The position numbers were made by a program, and so were the translations under genes. A DNA stretch of 64,000 bases, from the NCBI RefSeq assembly GCF_002890895.1, contig NZ_POUL01000009.1:107667-171666 (forward strand). Direction: 5' to 3'. The notes beneath the pieces are model-generated. The model made no database searches. It was not told where the DNA came from and saw nothing but the letters and a program-made list of their open reading frames with translations. Source of the stretch: Stutzerimonas stutzeri. Its GTDB lineage: Bacteria; Pseudomonadota; Gammaproteobacteria; Pseudomonadales; Pseudomonadaceae. Below, piece by piece: positions 54,914 to 63,880 of this stretch; position 1 is the stretch's first letter, and the number at the start of each line of letters is the position of its first letter.

Positions 54914-56719
54914 TTAGTAGGCCAGCTCGAAGTGCGCTTCGTCCATGTCCATCAGGTTGTCAGCTCCGGACAGCATGGTTTCAACGTGGGTACGGGTGCG
55001 CGGCAGGATGCGCTGGAAGTAGAAACGCGCCGTCTGCACCTTGGCGGTGTAGAAGCCATCCGCGTCTTCGCCAGCTGCGATTTTTTCCGAAGCCAGACGC
55101 GCCATGTCGGCCCAGAAGTAGGCCAGGCAGGCATAACCGCAGTACATCAGGTAGTCCACCGAAGCAGCACCGACTTCTTCACGGTTCTTCATCGCGGCCA
55201 TGCCGACCTTCATGGTCAGGTCGCCCCACTCTTTGTTCAGTTTGGCCAGCGGCTCGACGAACTGCTTGACCGCCTCGTTGCCTTCATTGGCCTGGCAGAA
55301 CTTGTGCACGACCTTGGTGAAGCCTTTCAGCGCCTCGCCCTGGGTCATCAGCACCTTGCGGCCCAGCAGGTCGAGCGCCTGGATGCCGGTGGTGCCTTCG
55401 TACAGACAGGAGATACGGCTGTCGCGGACGTTCTGCTCCATGCCCCACTCGGCGATGAAGCCGTGACCACCGTAGATCTGCACACCATGGTTGGCCGCTT
55501 CAAAGCCAACTTCGGTCATGAACGCCTTGGCGATCGGCGTCAGGAACGCCAGCATTGCATCGGCGGCCTTGCGCTGCTCTTCATCCTTGCTGCGCTGGGT
55601 GATATCCACCTGCTTGGCAGCGAAGTAAAGCATTGCACGATTGCCTTCAGCGAAGGCCTTCATGGTCAGCAGCATACGGCGTACGTCCGGATGCACGATG
55701 ATCGGGTCAGCGGCTTTCTCAGGAGCTTTCGGGCCGGTCAGCGAACGCATCTGCAGGCGCTCACGCGCATACTTGATGCCACCCTGGAAACCGATCTCGG
55801 CGTGAGCCAGGCCCTGCAGAGCAGTACCCAGGCGGGCCGTGTTCATGAAGGTGAACATGCAGTTCAGGCCCTTGTTCGGCGGGCCGATCAGGAAGCCGGT
55901 GGCAGCGTCGAAGTTCATCACGCAAGTAGCATTACCGTGGATGCCCATCTTGTGCTCGAGCGAGCCACAGGACACACCGTTGCGCTCGCCTACGCCGCCT
56001 TCGACGTTCGGCAGGAACTTCGGGACGATGAACAACGAAATACCCTTGGTGCCTTGCGGCGCATCGGGCAGGCGAGCCAGAACGATATGGACGATGTTGT
56101 CGGCCATGTCGTGTTCGCCAGCAGAAATGAAGATCTTGGTGCCTGAAACCTTGTAGCTGCCGTCAGCCTGAGGCTCTGCCTTGGTGCGCAGCATGCCCAG
56201 GTCAGTGCCGCAATGCGGCTCGGTCAGGCACATGGTGCCGGTCCACTCGCCGGAAACCAGCTTGGTCAGATAGGCCTGCTGCTGCTCGGGCGTGCCGTGC
56301 TCGTGCAGGGTGTTCATGGCGCCATGAGACAGGCCGGGGTACATGCCCCAAGACCAGTTGGCTTCGCCGACCATTTCGCTGATGGCCATGCCCAGCGATT
56401 CAGGCAAGCCCTGACCACCGTGCTCGACATCATGGGCGAGGCTCGGCCAGCCGCCTTCCACGAACTGCTGATAAGCCTCTTTGAAGCCGGTGGGCGTCTT
56501 CACGCCGCTCTCGCTCCAGGTACAACCTTCGGTGTCGCCTACTCGGTTGAGGGGGGCAATCACCTGCTCACAGAACTTGGCGCCTTCATCAAGAATGGCG
56601 TTGACCATGTCCGGGGTGGCGTCTTCACAACCCGGAAGGCTTTGGTAGTGCGCTTCGTAGCCGAGCAATTCGTCACGTACAAAGCGGATATCGCGCAAGG
56701 GGGCCTTGTAGTCAGGCAT
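54914..56719 (-). CDS. Acyl-CoA dehydrogenase, long C-terminal form (paralog 3)
   Basis: Protein of 601 residues. PDYKAPLRDIRFVRDELLGY at the N-terminus, flavin loop MCLTEPHCGTDLGMLRTKAE, GTKIFISAGEHDM, and LYEGTTGIQALDLLGRKVL with the catalytic Glu; here Thr replaces the Asn of its paralogs two residues after the Glu. The C-terminal FYFQRILPRTRTHVE ends the extra domain. The ATG at 56719 is used; upstream codons to 56815 lie in a leader without homology. This gene sits next to the biotin operon, the place of PA0506 in P. aeruginosa, so it is probably the ancestral copy. Confidence 0.93.
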   Translation of the reverse strand: MPDYKAPLRDIRFVRDELLGYEAHYQSLPGCEDATPDMVNAILDEGAKFCEQVIAPLNRVGDTEGCTWSESGVKTPTGFKEAYQQFVEGGWPSLAHDVEHGGQGLPESLGMAISEMVGEANWSWGMYPGLSHGAMNTLHEHGTPEQQQAYLTKLVSGEWTGTMCLTEPHCGTDLGMLRTKAEPQADGSYKVSGTKIFISAGEHDMADNIVHIVLARLPDAPQGTKGISLFIVPKFLPNVEGGVGERNGVSCGSLEHKMGIHGNATCVMNFDAATGFLIGPPNKGLNCMFTFMNTARLGTALQGLAHAEIGFQGGIKYARERLQMRSLTGPKAPEKAADPIIVHPDVRRMLLTMKAFAEGNRAMLYFAAKQVDITQRSKDEEQRKAADAMLAFLTPIAKAFMTEVGFEAANHGVQIYGGHGFIAEWGMEQNVRDSRISCLYEGTTGIQALDLLGRKVLMTQGEALKGFTKVVHKFCQANEGNEAVKQFVEPLAKLNKEWGDLTMKVGMAAMKNREEVGAASVDYLMYCGYACLAYFWADMARLASEKIAAGEDADGFYTAKVQTARFYFQRILPRTRTHVETMLSGADNLMDMDEAHFELAY

Positions 56720-56913
56720 ATCGTAAACCTCAGCGGTGGGTTCTTGATTCAGGTGGCCGACAGATCGGCCACGCTTGATTTGATTGGACCATCCGGCATT
56801 GCCCCGGCAGGTCAAACAGGCGTTTGAAACATACGTTTAGGCCTGAACGATGTCAAGCAGCGACCATGACGCCATTCGTCGGCATCTGAATAACCATAGA
56901 CAGGGATAGCGGT

Positions 56914-56952
56914 GCCCGAGATCGGGCGAGACGGCCGGCCAGACAGGCCGGC
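56914..56952. terminator. Two short hairpins after the small protein gene
   Basis: GCCCGA / TCGGGC (56914-56927) and GCCGGCC / GGCCGGC (56934-56952) lie just past the stop at 56958 on the leftward side. Neither has a T tract, so the terminator call rests on position. Confidence 0.4.
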
Positions 56953-56957
56953 GCAGG

Positions 56958-57215
56958 TCAGGCTTTGGTGTTGACCAATGTGCCGAGTACTTCGTCGGCA
57001 GTCTGCAGAAGGCGGACGCCGGCTTTGGCTTGATGCTCACCCACTTTCATCTGAACCAGTTGCTCGGTCAGCTCGACCGTGTCAGCCACGGCCTGAGAGG
57101 TTTGGGCAGCCGGCAGGGTGCGATCAGCCACGACGCCACTGGCCTGGTCAACTCGCTGCTGTCCGGCTTGGTATGCGCCAAGGCCGGCAGATAAAAGGCT
57201 GTTGTTGATCTGCAT
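56958..57215 (-). CDS. Small conserved protein with a flagellar-rod-like C-terminal motif
   Basis: Protein of 85 residues, no signal peptide or membrane segment. The N-terminal MQINNSLLSAGLGAYQAGQQ and the C-terminal ELTEQLVQMKVGEHQAKAG with LLQTADEVLGTLVNTKA resemble the paired terminal helices of flagellar rod and hook proteins (FlgC, FlgE type), in which the last helix reads like TADEMLGTLL. The middle is a short, Ala-rich linker in place of the usual rod domain. P. aeruginosa has a small gene here too (PA0505). Composition looks like a real gene: the codon third positions are G/C-rich. It ends 238 bases ahead of the third dehydrogenase start and begins 89 bases after bioD. Confidence 0.75.
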   Translation of the reverse strand: MQINNSLLSAGLGAYQAGQQRVDQASGVVADRTLPAAQTSQAVADTVELTEQLVQMKVGEHQAKAGVRLLQTADEVLGTLVNTKA

Positions 57216-57304
57216 GGTTCAACCCCTCTGAGATCACATAGCTATCATTGATACCAGAGCCGCTCCGCTGACGCCAGTTCCACGTCGCTATAACAAACGC
57301 GTAT

Positions 57305-58003
57305 TCACGCCGTGAACGGCATGAGCCGGAGCGCTGATAGGTCGAGGTAGCGCGCAACCTCGGCCGGGCTTGCAGTCGCCAAGCGCGGCACCCGACCGAG
57401 GCATGGTGCCTCAAGGCGCTGCTCCAAGGTCGCGAGATTTTCCTGCAACCGTGAGGTGGCCGGATCGACGATGTTGGCGACCCAGCCTGCCAGCCTAAGT
57501 CCATCTCGCGCGATGGCCTCGGCGCTGAGCAATGCATGGTTGATACAGCCAAGGCGCACGCCGACCACGAGGATGACCGGGAGGCTGAGCGCTATGGCGA
57601 GATCGGAAAGTGTTTCGTCTCCTGCCAGCGGAACGCGCCAACCACCTGCGCCTTCGACTAGAGAGAACTGAGCGTGCAACGCCAACACTCGACGAACCGG
57701 CTCGGCCAGCGCCGCGACACTCAGCTCGACACCAGCCTCGCGAGCGGCCAGATGCGGCGCTATCGCCGGCTCGAAGGCCATAGGATTGACCTGCTCGTAG
57801 CGCAGCGGCAGTGTGCACTCACCGAGTAGCGCCAGCGCGTCGCTGTTGCGCAGGCCTTCGGCGGTAATTTCGCAACCAGATGCGACCGGCTTCGCTGCTG
57901 CCGTGCTGAGCCCGGCCAGCCGCGCGGCATGCAGAAGCCCGGCAGCGATGGTGGTCTTGCCGACTTCGGTGTCTGTGCCGGTGACGAAATAAGCCGCGGT
58001 CAT
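57305..58003 (-). CDS. bioD: Dethiobiotin synthetase
   Basis: ATP-dependent ureido-ring closing enzyme of 232 residues, the third step from pimeloyl thioester to biotin. The P-loop variant [13 protein letters not shown] is at residues 6-18, [10 protein letters not shown] follows near 115 and [18 protein letters not shown] near 145. The ATG at 58003 overlaps the bioC stop by four bases (ATGA). It is the last gene of the leftward bioBFHCD operon. Confidence 0.95.
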   Translation of the reverse strand: MTAAYFVTGTDTEVGKTTIAAGLLHAARLAGLSTAAAKPVASGCEITAEGLRNSDALALLGECTLPLRYEQVNPMAFEPAIAPHLAAREAGVELSVAALAEPVRRVLALHAQFSLVEGAGGWRVPLAGDETLSDLAIALSLPVILVVGVRLGCINHALLSAEAIARDGLRLAGWVANIVDPATSRLQENLATLEQRLEAPCLGRVPRLATASPAEVARYLDLSALRLMPFTA

Positions 58004-58824
58004 GTCAACTCCTTGCACAACACGCCATACACCACCTGATAGGTCGCCGGGAGCCCGCTCGGCGTACGGAACCGCTCGTAGGCATCGATCAGCGCACGAA
58101 TACGTGCGCGACCGGTCAGCCCGCCCGGACGGCCAGGGTTCAGATTATGTGCGCCGAGCGCTTTGAGTTCACTCGTCAGCTGCCGCAGCTCGGCGAAATG
58201 CAGCACCTCGGGTTCGACGTCCAGCCGTTCCAACCGCAAACCACTGGCGGCACAGTGCTGCTGATAGGCGCTGAGTGGACGGAAGCGATTCACGTGAGCA
58301 AAACCGTCGACCGCCTGCCAGCTGTCGCGCAGTTCTTGCAGCGTGCCACTGCACAGACTGCTGAAGGCGAACACACCACCGGGACGCAGCACCCGCTTCG
58401 CCTCGCCGACTACGGCGGAGAAATCTTCACACCACTGCAGCGCCAAGCTGGAAAAAATCAGATCTACCGACGCATCACGCAGCGGCAAGCATTCGGCATC
58501 GCCAGCAACGAAATGGCTGGCGCCGCCCAGAGGTTGAGCATGGCGCAGCATGCCTTCGGCAATATCCAGCGCGACGCCTTTGCCAGCAGGGAAACGGCTC
58601 GCAAGGCTTCGAGAGAAATAGCCGGTGCCACATCCCAGATCGAGCCAGCGCGCTGGCGCTGTTGAGCAGGGCAAACGCGCGATCAGCGCGTTACCTACCG
58701 TGCGCTGCAGCTCGGCCACGGCGTCATAGCTGGACGCAGCACGGGAGAATGACGCCGCGACCTGACGTTTGTCAGGCAGGGCGCTTCCCGTCCCCAACGT
58801 CGGTGCCGTGGCCGCATCCGTCAT
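58000..58824 (-). CDS. bioC: Malonyl-[ACP] O-methyltransferase
   Basis: SAM-dependent methyltransferase of 274 residues that methylates malonyl-ACP so that the fatty acid machinery can build the pimeloyl chain. SAM binding is shown by [12 protein letters not shown] near residue 65 and [13 protein letters not shown] after it; the conserved [13 protein letters not shown] is near 150. The N-terminus [16 protein letters not shown] is typical of BioC. Start and stop both overlap neighbours by four bases (ATGA), bioH upstream and bioD downstream. Confidence 0.95.
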   Translation of the reverse strand: MTDAATAPTLGTGSALPDKRQVAASFSRAASSYDAVAELQRTVGNALIARLPCSTAPARWLDLGCGTGYFSRSLASRFPAGKGVALDIAEGMLRHAQPLGGASHFVAGDAECLPLRDASVDLIFSSLALQWCEDFSAVVGEAKRVLRPGGVFAFSSLCSGTLQELRDSWQAVDGFAHVNRFRPLSAYQQHCAASGLRLERLDVEPEVLHFAELRQLTSELKALGAHNLNPGRPGGLTGRARIRALIDAYERFRTPSGLPATYQVVYGVLCKELT

Positions 58825-59543
58825 TTCACTCTACCCTTGATGAATGCCGCGATGGTTGCCGCCACGTCATCCGGCCGCTCCAGCGGCAGAGCATGGCTGG
58901 TCGACGCGACCAGTTCGGCTTCGATCCCCGGCATCCAGCGTCGAAGTGCGTCACAGGCCGTCGGTGGCACCAACGCGTCGCCACCGGCGAACAGGTGCAA
59001 TTGCGGTCCGAAATAGCCGTGCAACGCGCCGCGTCCATCCAGCTCAGCAAGCAACTGCAGGCCCGCATCGAGCACAGCCGGCTCTGAATCGGACTGGCTG
59101 ACCTCCAGCTGACGGGCCAGCGTTCGCGGGTCGTAGCCACCGCGGCTGCAGAGCAGACGGAAACGTTTCAATGTTTCCTCGGGATCAAGCCGGAACGCCT
59201 CTTGAAAGGTGTCAAAAATATCCGGCGCCATACCCTCGGGCCATTGTGGCCGAGCGCGGAAGCACGGATTGCTGGCAATGGTGACCAGCCCGCGGCAGGA
59301 GTCCACGCGACGCGCTGCGAGCTGCGACGCCAGCATCCCGCCCAACGACCAACCGGCCAACCAGCTGTCATCGGGTACGCGGCGGTCGAGTTCATCCAGC
59401 CAGGCACCCGCCTCGGCAAGCTCCGGCAAAGGCTCGATGGTTACGTCAAGATCCGGCGCAAGCTCTGACAAAGCCTCGCACAAAGGCTGCAACGCAGCCG
59501 GGCCAAACGCCCATCCGGGCAGCAAAAACAGCTGATCAGGCAT
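58821..59543 (-). CDS. bioH: Pimeloyl-[ACP] methyl ester esterase
   Basis: Alpha/beta hydrolase of 240 residues that frees pimeloyl-ACP from its methyl ester. [13 protein letters not shown] is the oxyanion-hole strand, the nucleophile elbow is [13 protein letters not shown], and the catalytic His is in [11 protein letters not shown] near the C-terminus. The ATG at 59543 is eight bases inside the bioF 3' end; the longer frame to 59630 is within bioF and unlike the family. Stop overlaps bioC start (ATGA). Confidence 0.93.
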   Translation of the reverse strand: MPDQLFLLPGWAFGPAALQPLCEALSELAPDLDVTIEPLPELAEAGAWLDELDRRVPDDSWLAGWSLGGMLASQLAARRVDSCRGLVTIASNPCFRARPQWPEGMAPDIFDTFQEAFRLDPEETLKRFRLLCSRGGYDPRTLARQLEVSQSDSEPAVLDAGLQLLAELDGRGALHGYFGPQLHLFAGGDALVPPTACDALRRWMPGIEAELVASTSHALPLERPDDVAATIAAFIKGRVK

Positions 59544-60717
59544 TTGCTTCAGGCTCCTCGGCCATTCGATTCCAGCATTCGGCCAGGATATCCAAGAGTC
59601 GTTCCACCTGCGCTTCGCTATGCGACGCACTGAAGGTCACCCGCAGCCGAGCACTGCCGGCAGGCACGGTCGGCGGGCGAATGGCACCGACCAGAATCCC
59701 GCGCTCGCGCAACGCCGCCGAAAGCTTCAGGGCCAGCTCGCTGCTACCGATGAGAATCGGCTGGATCGGTGTTGGGCTATCCATCAAGGTCAGGCCGATC
59801 TCGGCCGCGCCCTGGCGGAATCGTGCAATCAAACCGTTCAGATGATCTCGACGCCAGCCCTCGCTGCGCAGCAACTCCAGACTTTTCAACGTTGCGCAGG
59901 CCACCGCAGGCGGCTGGCTAGTGGTGTAGATGTAGGGACGTGCGAACTGGATCAGCGTTTCGATCAGGTCCTCGCTGCCCGCTACGAAGGCCCCAGCGGT
60001 GCCGAAGGCTTTACCGAGCGTGCCGACCAGGACCGGCACGTCATCAATACCCAGGCCGAAATGTTCGACGATGCCGCCCCCGGTCTTACCCAACGGGCCG
60101 AAGCCGTGAGCGTCGTCCACCATGACCCAGGCATTCTTGGCTTTCGCAGTCGCGCAGATCGCTGGCAGGTCAGCCAGGTCGCCATCCATGCTGAACACAC
60201 CGTCAGTGACCACCAGCGTATCGCCAGCGGCCTTGTCCAGGCGCTTGGCCAGGCTATCGGCATCATTGTGCAGATAACGGGAGAAACGCGCGCCGCTGAG
60301 CAAGCCGGCGTCGAGCAGCGACGCATGATTGATCCGGTCTTCCAGCACCGTATCGCCCTGCCCCACCAGCGCGGTGACGGCTGCGAGGTTGGCCATATAA
60401 CCGGTGGAGAACAGCAAAGCGCGTGGCCGACCGGTGAACTCAGCCAAAGCCTCTTCGAGCTGGTGATGCGGTGTGCTGTGCCCCATGACCAGATGCGAGG
60501 CACCGCCGCCCACGCCCCAGCGCTCGGCGCCCTGCCGCATGGCGAGGATCACATCAGGATGGCTGGCCAGCCCGAGATAGTCGTTGGAGCAGAACGCCAA
60601 CAACGGTTCGCCATCGACCGTCACCTCCGGCTGCTGCTGTGTTTCCAGCAATGGGCGATGGCGATAGAGATGGGCGGCGCGGCGCTCGGCGAGACGGGAA
60701 GCAAGATCGAACGGCAT
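59536..60717 (-). CDS. bioF: 8-amino-7-oxononanoate synthase
   Basis: PLP enzyme of 393 residues that joins pimeloyl-ACP and alanine. Family blocks: [70 protein letters not shown] and the PLP-lysine strand [14 protein letters not shown]. The ATG at 60717 gives the usual length. A 104-base gap with a REP hairpin separates it from bioB, and its stop overlaps bioH. Confidence 0.96.
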   Translation of the reverse strand: MPFDLASRLAERRAAHLYRHRPLLETQQQPEVTVDGEPLLAFCSNDYLGLASHPDVILAMRQGAERWGVGGGASHLVMGHSTPHHQLEEALAEFTGRPRALLFSTGYMANLAAVTALVGQGDTVLEDRINHASLLDAGLLSGARFSRYLHNDADSLAKRLDKAAGDTLVVTDGVFSMDGDLADLPAICATAKAKNAWVMVDDAHGFGPLGKTGGGIVEHFGLGIDDVPVLVGTLGKAFGTAGAFVAGSEDLIETLIQFARPYIYTTSQPPAVACATLKSLELLRSEGWRRDHLNGLIARFRQGAAEIGLTLMDSPTPIQPILIGSSELALKLSAALRERGILVGAIRPPTVPAGSARLRVTFSASHSEAQVERLLDILAECWNRMAEEPEANA

Positions 60718-60732
60718 GGCAGAAGGGCTTCT

Positions 60733-60795
60733 GTAGGAGCCAGCTTGCTGGCGAACCTGTAGCCGCGTCGATGCATCGGGAGCTTCGCGGCTACA
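60733..60795. repeat. REP-type repeat and adjoining hairpin between bioB and bioF
   Basis: GTAGGAGCCAGCTTGCTGGC (60733-60752) is the classic Pseudomonas REP hairpin with the GTAG head. Next to it CTGTAGCCGCG / CGCGGCTACAG (60757-60795) forms a second 11-base stem with a 17-base loop. Both fill the only large gap inside the bio operon and may lower the yield of the distal genes relative to bioB, which is inference. Confidence 0.85.
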
Positions 60796-60821
60796 GGGGT
60801 CGTACTTTTCGTTGGCGCTAA

Positions 60822-61880
60822 TCAGGCCGACGCGGCGTCGTAAAACAGCTTGCTGTCACGTTGCTCGACCAGCGCCTGCTCAATGGCAGCCTGGTGCACT
60901 TCGTCGTCGTGCTCTTCACGCGCTTCGGGCTGAATGCCCAGGCGCTTGAACAGCAGCATGTCCTTGTCGGCTTGCGGGTTGCCGGTGGTCAGCAGCTTCT
61001 CGCCGTAGAAGATCGAGTTGGCGCCGGCGAGGAAGGCCAGGGCCTGCATCTGCTCGTTCATCTGCTCGCGACCGGCGGACAGCCGTACGTGGGATTTCGG
61101 CATCATGATCCGCGCCACGGCAAGCATCCGAATGAAGTCGAAGGGGTCGACGTCCTGCTCCTCGGCCAGCGGCGTGCCCTTGACCTTCACCAGCATGTTG
61201 ATCGGCACCGACTCTGGATGCTCGGGCAGGTTGGCCAGTTGAATCAGCAGGCCAGCGCGGTCGTTCAGCGACTCGCCCATCCCGAGGATGCCGCCTGAGC
61301 AGATCTTCATTCCCGACTCGCGCACATAGCTCAGCGTCTCCAGACGGTCGGCATAGGTGCGGGTGGTGATGATGTTGCCGTAGAACTCCGGCGAGGTATC
61401 GAGGTTGTGGTTGTAGTAGTCCAGACCCGCGGCAGCCAGTGCCTTGGTTTGCTCCTGATCGAGCTTGCCGAGCGTCATGCAGGTTTCCAGCCCCAGCGCT
61501 TTCACGCCTTCGACCATTTTCAGGACGTAAGGCATATCCTTGGCAGAGGGGTGTTTCCAGGCTGCACCCATGCAGAAGCGCGTCGAGCCGATGGCCTTGG
61601 CTTCGGCAGCCGCTTCCAGGACCTTCTGCACTTCCATCAGCTTTTCTTTATCGAGGCCGGTGTTGTAGTGGCCTGATTGCGGACAGTATTTGCAGTCTTC
61701 CGGACAGGCGCCGGTTTTGATCGACAGCAATGTCGAAACCTGGACGCGGTTGGCATCGAAATGCTGGCGGTGCACGCCCTGAGCCTGGAAGATCAGGTCA
61801 TTGAAGGGTTGTTCGAAGAGCGCCTTGACTTCAGCGAGGCTCCAGTCGTGACGGGTAACGGAAGCGGCAGTGGCGCTCAT
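60822..61880 (-). CDS. bioB: Biotin synthase
   Basis: Radical-SAM enzyme of 352 residues that inserts sulfur into dethiobiotin. The 4Fe-4S motif CX3CX2C is C59, C63, C66 in [15 protein letters not shown]; other blocks are [32 protein letters not shown] and the auxiliary-cluster Arg region [10 protein letters not shown]. The first gene of the operon, transcribed leftward from the 93-base gap shared with comF, where a promoter (61932-61959) and a BirA-type operator (61953-61984) can be read. Confidence 0.97.
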   Translation of the reverse strand: MSATAASVTRHDWSLAEVKALFEQPFNDLIFQAQGVHRQHFDANRVQVSTLLSIKTGACPEDCKYCPQSGHYNTGLDKEKLMEVQKVLEAAAEAKAIGSTRFCMGAAWKHPSAKDMPYVLKMVEGVKALGLETCMTLGKLDQEQTKALAAAGLDYYNHNLDTSPEFYGNIITTRTYADRLETLSYVRESGMKICSGGILGMGESLNDRAGLLIQLANLPEHPESVPINMLVKVKGTPLAEEQDVDPFDFIRMLAVARIMMPKSHVRLSAGREQMNEQMQALAFLAGANSIFYGEKLLTTGNPQADKDMLLFKRLGIQPEAREEHDDEVHQAAIEQALVEQRDSKLFYDAASA

Positions 61881-61931
61881 GAGTGATCCTTGTAATGAAT
61901 GGCGGCTCGGTGGCCAGGCACGGATGCGAAA

Positions 61932-61959
61932 TGGTTAGCCAAGGCCGAGGCGCTGTCAA
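61932..61959 (-). promoter_or_regulatory. Candidate sigma-70 promoter of bioB
   Basis: On the reverse strand TTGACA (61959-61954) and TAACCA (61937-61932) are 16 bases apart, placing transcription start near 61925 and leaving a leader of about 45 bases before the bioB ATG. The -35 box lies inside one arm of the BirA-type operator. Confidence 0.6.
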
Positions 61960-61984
61960 CCAGGAAAGGAATCATGGTTTACAA
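61953..61984. promoter_or_regulatory. Candidate BirA operator between bioB and comF
   Basis: CTGTCAACC (61953-61961), 14 bases, GGTTTACAA (61976-61984). The known BirA operator is TTGTAAACC, 14-16 bases, GGTTTACAA: the right arm is perfect and the left arm has seven of nine. It covers the -35 box of the bioB promoter and the ribosome binding site and first codons of comF, so BirA with biotinyl-AMP should block bioB and may affect comF. Confidence 0.8.
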
Positions 61985-62681
61985 CTGGTTAAATATTGAG
62001 CATTACTGTGCACTGTGTGATGAGCGCTGCGAAACCGGTCAATCGATCTGCGGCCCCTGCGAGGCCGAGCTTCCCTGGCTGCGCGAGCATTGCTCCCGTT
62101 GCGCCTTGCCATTGCCGACCTCCGGACTGATCTGCGGCGAATGTCTGAAGCGACCGCCCGCGTTCGACCAGGTCAGCGTGCCGTGGCGCTTCGCCTTTCC
62201 GGTAGACGCCCTGATCACCCGCTTCAAACACCAATCCCAATGGCCACTCGGCCGACTGCTAGCGGAGCAGCTTTCGCGCCATTTGCAGCACGCGTTCGAT
62301 GAGGGTTTACCGCGTCCCGACGCCTTGCTGCCGGTGCCCTTGGCCCGCAAACGCTTGCGTCAGCGCGGCTTCAATCAAGCGAATATGATCGCCGACTGGC
62401 TGAGCACTGCATTGGCGATCCCGGTCGATACTAAGATTCTGCAGCGAGTCCAAGACACCCAGTCGCAACAGCAGCTCGATGCGGCGAGTCGGCGCCGGAA
62501 TCTGCGCCAGGCGTTTGCTCTGAGTGACGACCGGAGCCTGACTGGCCGTCATCTGGCGATCGTCGACGATGTGCTTACCACGGGCGCAACCGCCGAGGCA
62601 CTGGCCCGCCTGCTCAAGCGCGCTGGCGCGTCGCGTGTGGATGTGTATTGCCTGGCGCGAACACCGAAGCCTGGCGAGTAG
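61974..62681 (+). CDS. comF: ComF family protein (phosphoribosyltransferase-like)
   Basis: Cytoplasmic protein of 235 residues implicated in DNA uptake and processing in transformable bacteria. The N-terminal zinc-ribbon region has four CxxC-type pairs (YCALCDERCETG, ICGPCEAEL, CSRCALP, ICGECLKRP); the C-terminal PRTase domain has DALLPVPLARKRLRQRGFNQ and the PRPP loop VDDVLTTGATAEAL. Start ATG at 61974 with AGGAAAGGA upstream, although that start and its binding site lie within the BirA-type operator. Divergent from bioB. P. stutzeri is naturally transformable, so a role there is possible. Confidence 0.9.
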   Translation: MVYNWLNIEHYCALCDERCETGQSICGPCEAELPWLREHCSRCALPLPTSGLICGECLKRPPAFDQVSVPWRFAFPVDALITRFKHQSQWPLGRLLAEQLSRHLQHAFDEGLPRPDALLPVPLARKRLRQRGFNQANMIADWLSTALAIPVDTKILQRVQDTQSQQQLDAASRRRNLRQAFALSDDRSLTGRHLAIVDDVLTTGATAEALARLLKRAGASRVDVYCLARTPKPGE

Positions 62682-62748
62682 TAAGGCACTGCGCGGTTGT
62701 GTAAACACACCAGTGCAATACACTGGTTGCCCGCCTGCGGAGCCGACC

Positions 62749-63723
62749 ATGAGCCACCCCTTCGACACGCTTACGCCTGACCTTGTGCTCGATGCGGTGG
62801 AAAGCACCGGCTTTATCAGCGACGCCCGCGTACTGGCATTGAACAGCTACGAAAACCGCGTCTACCAAGTGGGCATCGAGGACGAAACGCCTATCGTGGC
62901 GAAGTTTTATCGCCCAGGCCGTTGGAGCAACGAGGCCATTCTCGAAGAGCATCAGTTTTCCAAAGAACTGGCCGATCGCGAGATTCCGGTCGTGGCGCCA
63001 TTCGAGCGTGACGGCAAAACCCTGTTCGAACACGCCGGCTTTCGCTTTGCGCTGTTTCCCCGCCGTGGCGGCCGCGCCCCGGAGCCGGGTAATCTGGATC
63101 AGCTCTACCGCCTCGGCCAACTGCTGGGCCGCATGCATGCAGTCAGCGCCAGCCGACCGTTCGAGCACAGGGAAACACTCAATGCCCAGCATTTCGGCCA
63201 TGAGTCGCTGGCGACGCTGCTTGAAGGGGATTTCGTGCCCAGGAGTCTGCTACCGGCTTACGAGTCGGTGGCGCGCGACCTGCTCAAGCGCGTCGATGAT
63301 GTGTTTGCCCGCACCGAGTTTCAGCCGATCCGCCTGCATGGCGACTGCCACCCCGGGAACATCCTCGCCCGTGACGATGCGTTTCACCTGGTCGACCTGG
63401 ACGATTGCCGCATGGGCCCGTCGGTACAGGACATCTGGATGATGCTTGCCGGCGAACGTCACGAGCGACTCGGACAGCTGTCCGAACTGGTGGATGGCTA
63501 CAGCGAATTTCACGACTTCGCCCCACGCGAACTGCCGTTGATCGAAGCGCTGCGCGCGCTGCGTCTGATGCATTACAGCGCCTGGCTGGCCCGCCGCTGG
63601 GATGACCCGGCCTTCCCGATGAGCTTTCCTTGGTTCGGCACCGAACGCTACTGGGGTGATCAGGTGCTGATCCTCCGTGAGCAGATGTCGGCGCTGCAGG
63701 AAGAGCCGCTGAAGCTGTTCTAG
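62749..63723 (+). CDS. srkA: Stress response kinase A (YihE/RdoA type)
   Basis: Protein kinase-like phosphotransferase of 324 residues. Landmarks: SYENRVYQVGIED and IVAKFYRPGRWSNEAILEEH (ATP-binding Lys and helix-C Glu), RLHGDCHPGNIL (catalytic loop with Asp and Asn) and HLVDLDDCRMGPSVQDIWMM (metal Asp). E. coli SrkA counters the MazEF death pathway during stress. ATG at 62749; the frame is open further upstream into comF, but that part is unrelated. Monocistronic by appearance, 67 bases after comF; the region downstream is a repeat cluster. Confidence 0.93.
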   Translation: MSHPFDTLTPDLVLDAVESTGFISDARVLALNSYENRVYQVGIEDETPIVAKFYRPGRWSNEAILEEHQFSKELADREIPVVAPFERDGKTLFEHAGFRFALFPRRGGRAPEPGNLDQLYRLGQLLGRMHAVSASRPFEHRETLNAQHFGHESLATLLEGDFVPRSLLPAYESVARDLLKRVDDVFARTEFQPIRLHGDCHPGNILARDDAFHLVDLDDCRMGPSVQDIWMMLAGERHERLGQLSELVDGYSEFHDFAPRELPLIEALRALRLMHYSAWLARRWDDPAFPMSFPWFGTERYWGDQVLILREQMSALQEEPLKLF

Positions 63724-63780
63724 CTGCAGCCTTGATCACCGAGCGACTGGCGCATCCTACGACGCTCGGGGCGCTCCTCT

Positions 63781-63880
63781 GGTGGGCTGAAGCCCACCCA
63801 ACAGACATCGTTTCGCAGGGTGGATCACGCTGCACCGATCCACCAAAGGCGTCACGGTGGATGTAAGAGCTACATCCACC
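63781..63880. repeat. Cluster of three intergenic hairpins downstream of srkA
   Basis: Three stems in a row: GGTGGGCT / AGCCCACC (63781-63798), GGTGGATC / GATCCACC (63819-63844), and GGTGGATGTA / TACATCCACC (63856-63880). The middle one and its flank (CGCAGGGTGGATCACGCT) repeat the element at 7079. The rest of 63724-64000 shows no gene; I see nothing else in 63881-64000. Confidence 0.8.

Noticed and set aside
54902..56146. Long rightward frames antisense to the acyl-CoA dehydrogenases (also 51387-52628)
   Set aside because: They mirror each other because the dehydrogenases are paralogs, which is expected for shadows; no start signal or family.
59620..60762. Rightward frame of 380 codons antisense to bioF
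   Set aside because: Shadow of a conserved gene; no family and no ribosome binding site.
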